DNA of 64,000 nucleotides. Origin: Macrothele yani. Its lineage: Eukaryota > Arthropoda > Arachnida > Araneae > Macrothelidae. The notes beneath the pieces were generated by a model, which did no database searches, was not told where the DNA came from, and was given only the letters and a program-made list of their open reading frames with translations. The position numbers and the translations under genes were made by a program. The stretch spans positions 224,147,331 through 224,211,330 of the forward strand of contig CM077034.1 in the NCBI GenBank assembly GCA_039090855.1. The letters run 5' to 3'. Below, piece by piece: positions 14,001 to 26,387 of the stretch; within the stretch, counting starts at the first letter, position 1; each line of letters begins with the position of its first letter.

Positions 14001-17000
14001 TCAAAAGCAAAAAAAACACGCCAAATCTTGATGGCCATGTATGGGGGGGGTGGAGGACAGAGAACAGAGAAGCAGAAGAGAATCAGCAGAGGAATATAAA
14101 GAAAAAAATGTGGGCATTGAAAGTGGCCAGGTACTTCTTAAGGTATCAAAAGCAAAAAAATGTTCGTAATCTTGGCACATGGGGGGGGAGGGGGGGGAGG
14201 ACTGGAAGACAAAGAACAGTAAAAAAAGCAGAAGAAATCAGCAGAGGTTTGAAAAGAAAAAAATGTGGGCATTGAAAGTGGCCAGGTACTTCTTAAGGTA
14301 TCAAAAACAAAAAATGTCCAAAATCTTGGCACATATGGGGGGGGGCTGGAAGACAGAGAACAGTAAAAGAAGCAGAAGAAATCAGCAGAGGTTTGAAAAG
14401 AAAAAAATGTGGGCATTGAAAGTGGCCAGGTACTTCTTAAGGTATCAAAAAAAAAAATGTCCAAAATCTTGGCACATATGGGGGGGGGGGGGGTCTGGAA
14501 GACAGAGAACAGTAAAAGAAGCAGAAGAAATCAGCAGAGGTTTGAAAAGAAAAATGTGGGCATTGAAAGTGGCCAGGTACTTCTTAAGGTATCAAAAAAA
14601 AATGTCCGAAATCTTGGCACAAAATGGGGGGGGGGGCTGGAAGACAGAGAACAGTAAAAAGCAGAAGAAATCAGCAGAGGTTTGAAAAGAAAAAAATGTG
14701 GGCATTGAAAGTGGCCAGGTACTTCTTAAGGTATCAAAAAAAAAATGTCCGAAATCTTGGCACAAAAGGGGGGGGGGGTCTGGAAGACAGAGAACAAGTA
14801 AAAAAAGCAGAAGAAATCAGCAGAGGTTTGAAAAGAAAAAATGTGGGCATTGAAAGTGGCCAGGTACTTCTTAAGGTATCAAAAAAAAAATGTCCGAAAT
14901 CTTGGCACATATGGGGGGGGGGGGCTGGAAGACAGAGAACAGTAAAAGAAGCAGAAGAAATCAGCAGAGGTTTGAAAAGAAAAAATTTGGGCATTGAAAG
15001 TGGCCAGGTACTTCTTAAGGTATCAAAAAAAAAATGTCCGAAATCTTGGCACATATGGGGGGGGGGGGGCTGGAAGACAGAGAACAGTAAAAAAAGCAGA
15101 AGAAATCAGCAGAGGTTTGAAAAGAAAAAAATGTGGGCATTGAAAGTGGCCAGGTACTTCTTAAGGTATCAAAAAAAAAATGTCCGAAATCTTGGCACAT
15201 ATGGGGGGGGGGGGCTGGAAGACAGAGAACAGTAAAAGAAGCAGAAGAAATCAGCAGAGGTTTGAAAAGAAAAAAATGTGGGCATTGAAAGTGGCCAGGT
15301 ACTTCTTAAGGTATCAAAAGCAAAAAATGTCCGAAATCTTGGCACATACATGGGGGGGGGGGCTGGAAGACAGAGAACAGTAAAAGAAGCAGAAGAAATC
15401 AGCAGAGGTTTGAAAAGAAAAAAAATATGTGGGCATTAGAAAGTGGCTCAGGTACTTCTTAAGGTATCAAAAGCATAAAATTTCCGAAATCTTCGCACAA
15501 AATAAAGACAAAGAACAGTAAAAAGCAGAAGAAATCAGCAGAGGTTTGAAAAGAAAAATGTGGGCATTGAAAGTGGCCAGGTACTCTTAAGGTATCAAAA
15601 ACAAAAAATGTCCAAATCTTGGCACAAAAGGGGGGGCTGGAAGACAAAGAACAATAAAAAAGCAGAAGAAATCAGCAGAGGTTTGAAAAGAAAAAAATGT
15701 GGGCATTGAAAGTGGCCAGGTACTTCTTAAGGTATCAAAAGCAAAAAATGTCCGAAATCTTGGCACAAAAGGGGGTCTGGAAGACAAAGAACAATAAAAA
15801 AACAGAAATCAGCAGAGGTTTGAAAAGAAAAAAATAAGGGCATTGAAAGTGGCCAGGTACTTCTTAAGGTATCAAAAAAAAAAATGTCCGAAATCTTGGC
15901 ACATATGGGGGGGGGGTCTGGAAGACAGAGAACAGTAAAGCAGAAGAAAAATCAGCAGAGTTTGAAAAGAAAAAAATGTGTCCATTGAAAGTGGCCAGGT
16001 ACTTAAGTATCAAAAAAAATGTCCGAAATCTTGGCACATATGGGGGCTGGAAGACAAAGAACAGTAAAAAAGCAGAAGAAATCAGCAGAGGTTTGAAAAG
16101 AAAATGTGGGCATTGAAAGTGGCCAGGTACTTCTTAAGGTATCAAAAAAAAAAATGTCCGAAATCTTGGCACATATGGGGGGGGGGGGGGGGCTGGAAGA
16201 CAGAGAACAGTAAAAGAAGCAGAAGAAATCAGCAGAGGTTTGAAAAGAAAAAAATGTGGGCATTGAAAGTGGCCAGGTACTTCTTAAGGTATCAAAAAAA
16301 AAATGTCCGAAATCTTGGCACATATGGGGGGGGGGGGGGCTGGAAGACAGAGAACAGTAAAAGAAGCAGAAGAAATCAGCAGAGGTTTGAAAAGAAAAAA
16401 ATGTGGGCATTGAAAGTGGCCAGGTACTTCTTAAGGTATCAAAAGCAAAAAATGTCCGAAATCTTGGCACATATGGGGGGGGGGGGGGCTGGAAGACAGA
16501 GAACAGTAAAAGAAGCAGAAGAAATCAGCAGAGGTTTGAAAAGAAAAAAATGTGGGCATTGAAAGTGGCCAGGTACTTCTTAAGGTATCAAAAGCAAAAA
16601 AATGTTCCAAATCTTGGCACATATGGGGGGGGGGCTGGAAGACAAAGAACAGTAAAAAAAGCAGAAGAAATCAGCAGAGGTTTGAAAAGAAAAAAATGTG
16701 GGCATTGAAAGTGGCCAGGTACTTCTTAAGGTATCAAAAAAAAAATGTCCAAAATCTTGGCACATATGGGGGTGGGGGGGGTCTGGAAGACAGAGAACAG
16801 TAAAAGAAGCAGAAGAAATCAGCAGAGGTTTGAAAAGAAAAAAAGTGGGCATTGAAAGTGGCCAGGTACTTCTTAAGGTATCAAAAAAAAATGTCCGAAA
16901 TCTTGGCACATATGGGGGGGGTCAAAAAGTACAGTAAAAGAAGCAGAAAGAAATCAGCATGGGCATTGAAAGTGGCCAGGTACTTCTTAAGGTATCAAAA

Positions 17001-20000
17001 AAAAAATGGAAATCTTGGCACATATGGGGGGGGGGGGGCTGGAAGACAGAGAACAGTAAAAGAAGCAGAAGAAATCAGCAGAGGTTTGAAAAGAAAAAAA
17101 AGTGGGCATTGAAAGTGGCCAGGTACTTCTTAAGGTATCAAAAAAAAAATGTCCGAAATCTTGGCACATATGGGGGGGGGGGTCTGGAAGACAGAGAACA
17201 GTAAAAGAAGCAGAAGAAATCAGCAGAGGTTTGAAAAGAAAAAAATGTGGGCATTGAAAGTGGCCAGGTACTTCTTAAGGTATCAAAAAAAAAATGTCCG
17301 AAATCTTGGCACATATGGGGGGGGGGGGGCTGGAAGACAGAGAACAGTAAAAGAAGCAGAAGAAATCAGCAGAGGTTTGAAAAGAAAAAAAATGTGGGCA
17401 TTGAAAGTGGCCAGGTACTTCTTAAGGTATCAAAAGCATAAAATGTCCGAAATCTTGGCACATATGGGGGGGGGGGTCTGGAAGACAAAGAACAGTAAAA
17501 AAAGCAGAAGAAATCAGCAGAGGTTTGAAAAGAAAAAAATGTGGGCATTGAAAGTGGCCAGGTACTTCTTAAGGTATCAAAAAAAAAATGTCCGAAATCT
17601 TGGCACATATGGGGGGGGGGGGGTCTGGAAGACAGAGAACAGTAAAAGAAGCAGAAGAAATCAGCAGAGGTTTGAAAAGAAAAAAAATGTGGGCATTAAA
17701 AGTGGCCAGGTACTTCTTAAGGTATCAAAAGCATAAAATGTCCGAAATCTTGGCACATGGGGGGGGGCTGGAAGACAAAGAACAGTAAAAAAAGCAGAAG
17801 AAATCAGCAGAGGTTTGAAAAGAAAAAAATGTGGGCATTGAAAGTGGCCAGGTACTTCTTAAGGTATCAAAAGCAAAAAATGTCCGAAATCTTGGCACAT
17901 GGGGGAGGGGGGTGTCTGGAAGACAGAGAACAGTAAAAGAAGCAGAAAAAATCAGCAGAGGTTTGAAAAGAAAAAAATGTGGGCATTGAAAGTGGCCAGG
18001 TACTTCTTAAGGTATCAAAAGCAAAAAATGTCCAAAATCTTGGCACAAAGGGGGGAGGGGGGTGCTGGAAGACAAAGAACAGTAAAAAAAGCAGAAGAAA
18101 TCAGCAGAGGTTTGAAAAGAAAAAAATGTGGGCATTGAAAGTGGCCAGGTACTTCTTAAGGTATCAAAAACAAAAAATGTCCAAAATCTTGGCACATATG
18201 GGGGGGGGGGGGGCTGTAAGACAGAGAACAGTAAAAGAAGCAGAAGAAATCAGCAGAGGTTTGAAAAGAAAAAAATGTGGGCATTGAAAGTGGCCAGGTA
18301 CTTCTTAAGGTATCAAAAAAAAAATGTCCAAAATCTTGGCACATATGGGGGGGGGGGGTCTGGAAGACAGAGAACAGTAAAAGAAGCAGAAGAAATCAGC
18401 AGAGGTTTGAAAAGAAAAAAATGTGGGCATTGAAAGTGGCCAGGTACTTCTTAAGGTATCAAAAGCATAAAATTTCCGAAATCTTGGCACAAAAGGGGGG
18501 GGGGCTGGAAGACAAAGAACAGTAAAAAAAGCAGAAGAAATCAGCAGAGGTTTGAAAAGAAAAAAATGTGGGCATTGAAAGTGGCCAGGTACTTCTTAAG
18601 GTATCAAAAAAAAAAATGTCCGAAATCTTGGCACAAAAGGGGGGGGGTGGAAGACAAAGAACAATAAAAAAAGCAGAAGAAATCAGCAGAGGTTTGAAAA
18701 GAAAAAAATGTGGGCATTGAAAGTGGCCAGGTACTTCTTAAGGTATCAAAAAAATGTCCGAAATCTTGGCACATATGGGGGGGGGGGGTTCTGGAAGACA
18801 GAGAACAGTAAAAGAAGCAGAAGAAATCAGCAGAGGTTTGAAAAGAAAAAAATTTGGGCATTGAAAGTGGCCAGGTACTTCTTAAGGTATCAAAAAAAAA
18901 ATGTCCGAAATCTTGGCACATATGGGGGTGGGGGTCTGGAAGACAGAGAACAGTAAAAAAAGCAGAAGAAATCAGCAGAGGTTTGAAAAGAAAAAAATGT
19001 GGGCATTGAAAGTGGCCAGGTACTTCTTAAGGTATCAAAAAAAAAATGTCCGAAATCTTGGCACATATGGGGGGGGGGGGGGTTCTGGAAGACAGAGAAC
19101 AGTAAAAAAAGCAGAAAAAATCAGCAGAGGTTTGAAAAGAAAAAAATGTGGGCATTGAAAGTGGCCAGGTACTTCTTAAGTTATCAAAAAAAAATGTCCG
19201 AAATCTTGGCACATATGGGGGGGGGGGTCTGGAAGACAAAGAACAGTAAAAGAAGCAGAAGAAATCAGCAGAGGTTTGAAAAGAAAAAAATGTGGGCATT
19301 GAAAGTGGCCAGGTACTTCTTAAGGTATCAAAAGCATAAAATTTCCGAAATCTTCGCACAAAAGGGGGGGGGCTGGAAGACAAAGAACAGTAAAAAAAGC
19401 AGAAGAAATCAGCAGAGGTTTGAAAAGAAAAAAATGTGGACATTGAAAGTGGCCAGGTACTTCTTAAGGTATCAAAAAAAAAAAAATGTCCGAAATCTTG
19501 GCACAAAAGGGGGGGGGGGTGGAAGACAAAGAACAATAAAAAAAGCAGAAGAAATCAGCAGAGGTTTGAAAAGAAAAAAATGTGGGCATTGAAAGTGGCC
19601 AGGTACTTCTTAAGGTATCAAAAGCAAAAAATGTCCGAAATCTTGGCACAAAAGGGAGGGGGGTCTGGAAGACAAAGAACAATAAAAAAAGCAGAAGAAA
19701 TCAGCAGAGGTTTGAAAAGAAAAAAATAAGGGCATTGAAAGTGGCCAGGTACTTCTTAAGGTATCAAAAAAAAAAAAAATGTCCGAAATCTTGGCACATA
19801 TGGGGGGGGGGGGTCTGGAAGACAGAGAACAGTAAAAGAAGCAGAAAAAATCAGCAGAGGTTTGAAAAGAAAAAAATGTGTCCATTGAAAGTGGCCAGGT
19901 ACTTCTTTAAGTTATCAAAAAAAAATGTCCGAAATCTTGGCACATATGGGGGGGGGGCTGGAAGACAAAGAACAGTAAAAAAAGCAGAAGAAATCAGCAG

Positions 20001-20143
20001 AGGTTTGAAAAGAAAAAAAAAATGTGGGCATTGAAAGTGGCCAGGTACTTCTTAAGGTATCAAAAAAAAAAAAAAATGTCCGAAATCTTGGCACATATGG
20101 GGGGGGGGGAGGGCTGGAAGACACGGAACAGTAAGAAAAAAGT
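8021..20143 (+). repeat. Satellite superblock II (A-long, B, A-short, B)
   Basis: Type A fills about 8020-12050, B about 12060-13420, two A units about 13420-13660, and B about 13660-20143. The marker units of superblock I recur in the same order: TGTTCGTAATC at about 12388 and 14161, GGCAATATGG at about 12550, and the AAAATAGGTGTGC hybrid at about 12043 and 13658. The last B run is much longer than its counterpart and contains a scrambled pair of units at about 13900-14100. Confidence 0.8.
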
Positions 20144-20895
20144 GAAATTCTGTGTAGGTATAGAATTTTTTTTTTTTTTTTTGTTGACTTGTATGGATGG
20201 AGTGTTTCAAAATCTAGTAAATTATAATAATGGACTTCTTTATTAATCTTTCCCTTGTTTTGTTGAAGTGCATATAAAAATTCCTGTGTAACTATTGCAA
20301 AACAAAATATACAGTTTTAGCTCTGTGTGGACATTTTATATTGTATAACAAACTAACATCAGAAAAATCTTCCTGATTGTTATGCAATCTTCTGGAATTT
20401 TTTTTTTTTTTTGCAATCTTCTGGTTTTTCATTAAATTTAGTTGACAGCTATGAATTTGTGATGATGGTATGGATGCAATAGTTAATTTAAAAACACATG
20501 TAGTTAGTTTTTGTTCATATTTACAGATTTCATACTGCTGGAATTTAAGGATATACTCCTTAAAAGATTTTTTTTTTTTTTTGCATAAGAGCTCTTGGAA
20601 ACTCCTTAAATTTACACCTGACTCCTGGAAAAAAATGTTTTGACTCCTTAAATTATTACTATTTTGATGTTGGAACTTCACTTTACAAGTTTCATGATTT
20701 TTTTTAGCACGCCTTTTGATAAAGAAGATTGTGCTTATGTTATCAGTTTGTCCATCTGTCCGTCCATCCATACGTCTATGGACACCATATCTCTGCAACT
20801 ATTAGTCCGATTTAAAAATTTCTTTTTGCATTGGGAAGCTTAAAATAGGCGAATGATGATCCTTTATTTCATTTTTTTTTTTTTTTTTTCACGAT
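20144..20895. other. AT-rich spacer with poly-T tracts
   Basis: Several T-runs of 12 to 20 and a GTCCATCTGTCCGTCCATCC motif typical of degenerate dispersed repeats are present. A 168-codon minus-strand frame crosses it but is built from low-complexity poly-A/T and this motif, so it is not called. A related stretch occurs at about 28490-28590, on the far side of the DNA transposon, so both may be halves of one older repeat. Confidence 0.5.
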
Positions 20896-20897
20896 AT

Positions 20898-20957
20898 AGA
20901 GCCTTTGCACCGATGTCATTTTTGACGTCACGATTACTTCCGGGTGGTTAAAAGAAA
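20898..20957 (+). repeat. Left terminal inverted repeat of the ISL2EU-like element
   Basis: AGAGCCTTTGCAC is followed by a GACGTCA motif and ACTTCCGGGTGGTT. The outer and inner blocks match the right end exactly; the stretch between them is diverged. Confidence 0.8.
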
Positions 20958-20988
20958 GTTCGGCTGCTAAGGTTCCCATAGACGCGGA

Positions 20989-21043
20989 TGGCTTAGTGGT
21001 TAGCAGTTCAGACTATCGATGCAAGGTCCCCAGGTTCAAGCCT
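20989..21043 (+). promoter_or_regulatory. Pol III box A and box B of the SINE head
   Basis: The box A-like TGGCTTAGTGGTTAG (20989-21003) and box B-like GGTTCAAGCCT (21033-21043) have tRNA spacing. They form the internal RNA polymerase III promoter typical of tRNA-derived SINEs. Confidence 0.8.
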
Positions 21044-21212
21044 GGGCTGATCTTTCAGAGATGGTGTGATTTGCTAACAATCGCTGAAAATCCACCGTGC
21101 ATCGGACCAGCACGTTAAGTGACGGCCCCCGGGCTGGACCCGCTGGTTAAATGGGTATCCTTTCCTATTCCCCTCCTTAAATTCTCTTACCGCTCTGTGT
21201 GCAGCATCGTAC

Positions 21213-24200
21213 TTGTACGGTGGCGCCATCTAATGTACTCTAATCTCACTACAAACTGTTCTGTCAAAAGTCGCTAGACTTGCTCTCATCCCTTCCGTTT
21301 GTGTCCTGCCCAAAAGGCGATCTCGCTGTAGGTGGCTGGGACCTAAACTCTACTCACTGTGGACGGAAGTCCTACAAGAAGACGGTGGCGCCATCTACTG
21401 TACTCTAATCTCACTACAAACTTCTGTCAAAAGTCGCTAGACTTGCTCTCATCCCTTCCGTTTCTGTGTCCTGCCCGAAAGGCGATCTCGCTGTAGGTGG
21501 CTGGGACCTGAACTCTACTCACTGTGGACAAAAGTCCTACAAGAAGACGGTGGCGCCATCTACTGTACTCTAATCTCACTACAAACTGTTCTGTCAAAAG
21601 TCGCTAGACTTGCTCTCATTCCTTCCGTTTCTGTGTCCTGCCCAAAAGGCGATCTCGCTGTAGGTGGCTGGGACCTAAACTCTACTCACTGTGGACGGAA
21701 GTCCTACAAGAAGACGGTGGCGCCATCTACTGTACTCTAATCTCACTACAAACTGTTCTGTCAAAGTCGCTAGACTTGCTCTCATTCCTTCCGTTTCTGT
21801 GTCCTGCTCGAAAGGCGATCTCGCTGTAGGTGGCTGGGACCTAAACTCTACTCACTGTGGACGGAAGTCCTACAAGAAGACGGTGGCGCCACCTACTGTA
21901 CTCTAATCTCACTACAAACTGTTCTGTCAAAAGTCACTAGACTTGCTCTCATCCCTTCCGTTTCTGTGTCCTGCCCGAAAGGCGATCTCGCTGTAGGTGG
22001 CTGGGACCTGAACTCTACTCACTGTGGACAAAAGTCCTACAAGAAGACGGTGGCGCCATCCACTGTACTCTAATCTCACTACAAACTGTTCTGTCAAAAG
22101 TCGCTAGACTTGCTCTCATTCCTTCCGTTTCTGTGTCCTGCCCAAAAGGCGATCTCGCTGTAGGTGGCTGGGACCTAAACTCTACTCACTGTGGACGGAA
22201 GTCCTACAAGAAGACGGTGGCGCCATCTACTGTACTCTAATCTCACTACAAACTGTTCTGTCAAAGTCGCTAGACTTGCTCTCATCCCTTCCGTTTCTGT
22301 GTCCTGCCCAAAAGGCGATCTCGCTGTAGGTGGCTGGGACCTAAACTCTACTCACTGTGGACGGAAGTCCTACAAGAAGACGGTGGCGCCATCTACTGTA
22401 CTCTAATCTCACTACAAACTGTTCTGTCAAAAGTCGCTAGACTTGCTCTCATTCCTTCCGTTTCTGTGTCCTGCCCAAAAGGCGATCTCGCTGTAGGTGG
22501 CTGGGACCTAAACTCTACTCACTGTGGACGGAAGTCCTACAAGAAGACAGTGGCATTATCTACTGTACTCTAATCTCCCTACAAACTGTTCTGTCAAAAC
22601 TCTCATCCCTTCCGTTTCTGTGTCCTGCCCAAAAGGCGATCTCGCTGTAGGTGGCTGGGACCTAAACTCTACTCACTGTGGACGGAAGTCCTACAAGAAG
22701 ACAGTGGCGCCATCTACTGTACTCTAATCTCACTACAAACTGTTCTGTCAAAGTCGCTAGACTTGCTCTCATCCCTTCCATTTCTGTGTCCTGCCCAAAA
22801 GGCGATCTCGCTGTAGGTGGCTGGGACCTAAACTCTACTCACTGTGGACGGAAGTCCTACAAGAAGACGGTGGCGCCATCTACTGTACTCTAATCTCACT
22901 ACAAACTGTTCTGTCAAAGTCGCTAGACTTGCTCTCATTCCTTCCGTTTCTGTGTCCTGCCCAAAAGGCGATCTCGCTGTAGGTGGCTGGGACCTAAACT
23001 CTACTCACTGTGGACGGAAGTCCTACAAGAAGACGGTGGCGCCATCTACTGTACTCTAATCTCACTACAAACTGTTCTGTCAAAAGTCGCTAGACTTGCT
23101 CTCATTCCTTCCGTTTCTGTGTCCTGCCCAAAAGGCGATCTCGCTGTAGGTGGCTGGGACCTAAACTCTACTCACTGTGGACGGAAGTCCTACAAGAAGA
23201 CAGTGGCGCCATCTACTGTACTCTAATCTCACTACAAACTGTTCTGTCAAAGTCGCTAGACTTGCTCTCATTCCTTCCGTTTCTGTGTCCTGCCCAAAAG
23301 GCGATCTCGCTGTAGGTGGCTGGGACCTAAACTCTACTCACTGTGGACGGAAGTCCTACAAGAAGACGGTGGCGCCATCTACTGTACTCTAATCTCACTA
23401 CAAACCGTTCTGTCAAAAGTCGCTAGACTTGCTCTCATTCCTTCCGTTTCTGTGTCCTGCCCAAAAGGCGATCTCGCTGTAGGTGGCTGGGACCTAAACT
23501 CTACTCACTGTGGACGGAAGTCCTACAAGAAGACGGTGGCGCCATCTACTGTACTCTAATCTCACTACAAACTGTTCTGTCAAAGTCGCTAGACTTGCTC
23601 TCATTCCTTCCGTTTCTGTGTCCTGCCCAAAAGGCGATCTCGCTGTAGGTGGCTGGGACCTAAACTCTACTCACTGTGGACGGAAGTCCTACAAGAAGAC
23701 AGTGGCGCCATCTACTGTACTCTAATCTCACTACAAACTGTTCTGTCAAAAGTCGCTAGACTTGCTCTCATCCCTTCCGTTTCTGTGTCCTGTACGAAAG
23801 GCGATCTCGCTGTAGGTGGCTGGGACCTAAACTCTACTCACTGTGGACGGAAGTCCTACAAGAAGACGGTGGCGCCATCTACTGTACTCTAATCTCACTA
23901 CAAACTGTTCTGTCAAAAGTCGCTGGACTTGCTCTCATTCCTTCCGTTTCTGTGTCCTGTCCGAAAGGCGATCTCGCTGTAGGTGGCTGGGACCTAAACT
24001 CTACTCACTGTGGACGGAAGTCCTACAAGAAGACGGTGGCGCCATCTACTGTACTCTAATCTCACTACAAACTGTTCTGTCAAAAGTCGCTAGACTTGCT
24101 CTCATTCCTTCCGTTTCTGTGTCCTGCCTGAAAGGCGATCTCGCTGTAGGTGGCTGGGACCTAAACTCTACTCACTGTGGACGGAAGTCCTACAAGAAGA

Positions 24201-25868
24201 CGGTGGCGCCATCTACTGTACTCTAATCTCACTACAAACTGTTCTGTCAAAAGTCGCTAGACTTGCTCTCATTCCTTCCGTTTCTGTGTCCTGCCCGAAA
24301 GGCGATCTCGCTGTAGGTGGCTGGGACCTAAACTCTACTCACTGTGGACGGAAGTCCTACAAGAAGACTGTGGCGCCATCTACTGTACTCTAATCTCACT
24401 ACAAACTGTTCTGTCAAAGTCGCTAGACTTGCTCTCATCCCTTCCGTTTCTGTGTCCTGCCCGAAAGGCGATCTCGCTGAAGGTGGCTGGGACCTAAACT
24501 CTACTCACTGTGGACGGAAGTCCTACAAGAAGACGGTGGCGCCATCTACTGTACTCTAATCTCACTACAAACTGTTCTGTCAAAAGTCGCTAGACTTGCT
24601 CTCATCCCTTCCGTTTCTGTGTCCTGTCCGAAAGGCGATCTCGCTGAAGGTGGCTGGGACCTGAACTCTACTCACTGTGGACAAAAGTCCTACAAGAAGA
24701 CGGTGGCGCCATCTACTGTACTCTAATCTCACTACAAACTGTTCTGTCAAAAGTCGCTAGACTTGCTCTCATCCCTTCCGTTTCTGTGTCCTGTCCGAAA
24801 GGCGATCTCGCTGTAGGTGGCTGGGACCTGAACTCTACTCACTGTGGACGGAAGTCCTACAAGAAGACGGTGGCGCCATCTACTGTACTCTAATCTCACT
24901 ACAAACTGTTCTGTCAAAAGTCGCTAGACTTGCTCTCATCCCTTCCGTTTCTGTGTCCTGCCTGAAAGGCGATCTCGCTGTAGGTGGCTGGGACCTAAAC
25001 TCTACTCACTGTGGACGGAAGTCCTACAAGAAGACGGTGGCGCCATCTACTGTACTCTAATCTCACTACAAACTGTTCTGTCAAAAGTCGCTAGACTTGC
25101 TCTCATCCCTTCCGTTTCTGTGTCCTGCCCGAAAGGCGATCTCGCTGAAGGTGGCTGGGACCTAAACTCTACTCACTGTGGACGGAAGTCCTACAAGAAG
25201 ACGGTGGCGCCATCTACTGTACTCTAATCTCACTACAAACTGTTCTGTCAAAAGTCGCTAGACTTGCTCTCATCCCTTCCGTTTCTGTGTCCTGTCCGAA
25301 AGGCGATCTCGCTGTAGGTGGCTGGGACCTGAACTCTACTCACTGTGGACAAAAGTCCTACAAGAAGACGGTGGCGCCATCCACTGTACTCTAATCTCAC
25401 TACAAACTGTTCTGTCAAAGTCGCTAGACTTGCTCTAATCCCTTCCTTTTCTGTGTCCTGCCTGAAAGGCGATCTCACTGTAGGTGGCTGGGACCTAAAC
25501 TCTACTCACTGTGGACGGAAGTCCTACAAGAAGACGGTGGCGCCATCTACTGTACTCTAATCTCACTACAAACTGTTCTGTCAAAAGTTGCTAGACTTGC
25601 TCTCATTCCTTCCGTTTCTGTGTCCTGCCCAAAAGGCGATCTCGCTGTAGGTGGCTGGGACCTAAACTCTACTCACTGTAGACAGAAGTCCTACAAGAAG
25701 ACGGTGGCATCATCTACTGTACTCTAATCTCCCTACAAACTGTTCTGTCAAAAGTCGCTAGACTTGCTCTCATCCCTTCCGTTTCTGTGTCCTGCCCAAA
25801 AGGCGATCTCGCTATAGGTGGCTGTAACCTAAACTCTACTCACTGTGGACGGAGGTCCTACAAGAAAA
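21213..25868 (+). repeat. 166-bp satellite array, about 28 copies
   Basis: The unit contains GGTGGCGCCATCTACTGTAC, CTAATCTCACTACAAACTG, GTCGCTAGACTTGCTCTCAT, AAGGCGATCTCGCTGTAGG and CACTGTGGACGGAAGTCC. Units are 166 or 167 bp, depending on CAAAGTCG or CAAAAGTCG, with one 154-bp deletion unit at about 22530-22680. Variant units with GGACAAAAGTCC recur about 500 bp apart near 21530 and 22030, suggesting local three-unit duplication. The recurring 71-codon frames are repeat artefacts. Confidence 0.97.
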
Positions 25869-25959
25869 TGACAAATACAGTATGTTAAGGTTCCCATAGG
25901 ATTAACATGGGGAAGCGATTTATGAGCCCTCTGTCACTTGATTGTTTGAAGTTTTAGAA

Positions 25960-26130
25960 ATGGTTAAAAGTTGTGTGGGGTATGGTGCTTCTCAGAGTAC
26001 CAGTAAGGTAGTGGAATTTCGTTTTACCGCTTTCCAACGGCACAAAATCACCTGATTATGTGGAAAATAGCCGTAAATCGGAAGCCATGGTCGCTCGGGC
26101 GGTATGACAGGATCTGCAGTAAACACTTCA
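25960..26130 (+). pseudogene. Degenerate THAP zinc-finger domain
   Basis: An ATG at 25960 opens a frame reading MVKSCVGYGA, then a FRF motif. After a frame change near 26050 it continues WKIAVNRKPW, then ICSKHF. THAP domains are C2CH zinc fingers with an early C-x(2-4)-C, a conserved W and a final C-x2-H. The first C, the W and the CSKH pair are visible. The second C appears replaced (GYGA instead of GYGC), and an in-frame TGA interrupts the middle. In THAP transposons this domain binds the transposon ends. It lies about 60 bp from the SINE's right duplication and reads inward from the left end of the ISL2EU-like element. The copy cannot encode a working finger. Confidence 0.65.
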
Positions 26131-26387
26131 TTCGTAAATCTGCATATTTTGCTACGTTACTGGTCAAATTTATATCGGTACATTTTCTTGCTCACTCTTA
26201 TGTATTATTTTCAAGATTTTACGTAAATCCTTGTTATTCTGTTTCAAATATTCTAAATGCATGACGGATTAACTTTGCTGTTAAATCGGAAATTGTTAAG
26301 CTTTCGTGAACTTTCAAGGTTGTGTACTGTTACTGATTTCTAAATACTGAAACAGATGCCTTTTCGGAATCAAAATTTAAGGATATA

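Larger units (their letters stand above)
363..20143 (+). repeat. 147-bp G-tract satellite array, about 135 monomers
   Basis: The monomer is 136 bp of constant sequence plus a G-run of 4 to 19, giving spacings of about 140 to 150 bp. Landmarks in each unit are GCAGAAGAAATCAGCAG, GGTACTTCTTAAGGTATC, ATCTTGGCACATA, the G-run, then CTGGAAGA. Type A has TGTGTGCATTG with AGTGACC and CATACAGGG. Type B has TGTGGGCATTG with AGTGGCC and CATATGGGG. Many B units have lost a GC, so two A-runs fuse into one long run. The plus strand is strongly purine-rich. Many 60-214 codon open frames appear on both strands, but they only reflect scarce stop codons and are not genes. The array runs into AT-rich DNA at about 20143. 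Confidence 0.97.
20982..25885 (+). mobile_element. tRNA-headed SINE with a tandemly expanded tail
   Basis: The insert is flanked by perfect 14-bp direct repeats TAAGGTTCCCATAG (20968-20981 and 25886-25899). It starts with a tRNA-like head, continues with a body containing GCACGTTAAG, enters the 166-bp array at about 21213 and ends with AATGACAAATACAGTATGT before the second duplication. The duplication is a retroposition signature that encloses the whole array, so the array most likely grew inside the SINE after insertion. An unexpanded SINE would be about 430 bp. It sits just upstream of the THAP remnant of the host transposon. Confidence 0.85.

Noticed and set aside
363..20143. Dozens of open frames of 60-214 codons on both strands in the 147-bp satellite
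   Set aside because: They repeat the same peptide with frame changes wherever the G-run or A-run length changes. No family resemblance; they follow from a monomer with few stop codons.
363..20143. Centromere identity of the 147-bp array
   Set aside because: Unit length and higher-order structure are suggestive, but nothing in the sequence shows kinetochore function, and 20 kb is small for a centromere.
20292..20798. 168-codon minus-strand frame
   Set aside because: Made of poly-A/T runs and a (GGAC)-type degenerate repeat; low-complexity residues and no family pattern.
21213..25868. Recurring 71-codon frames in the 166-bp array, and one of 127 codons
   Set aside because: Each is one repeat unit plus part of the next. 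Length changes track single-base indels between units.
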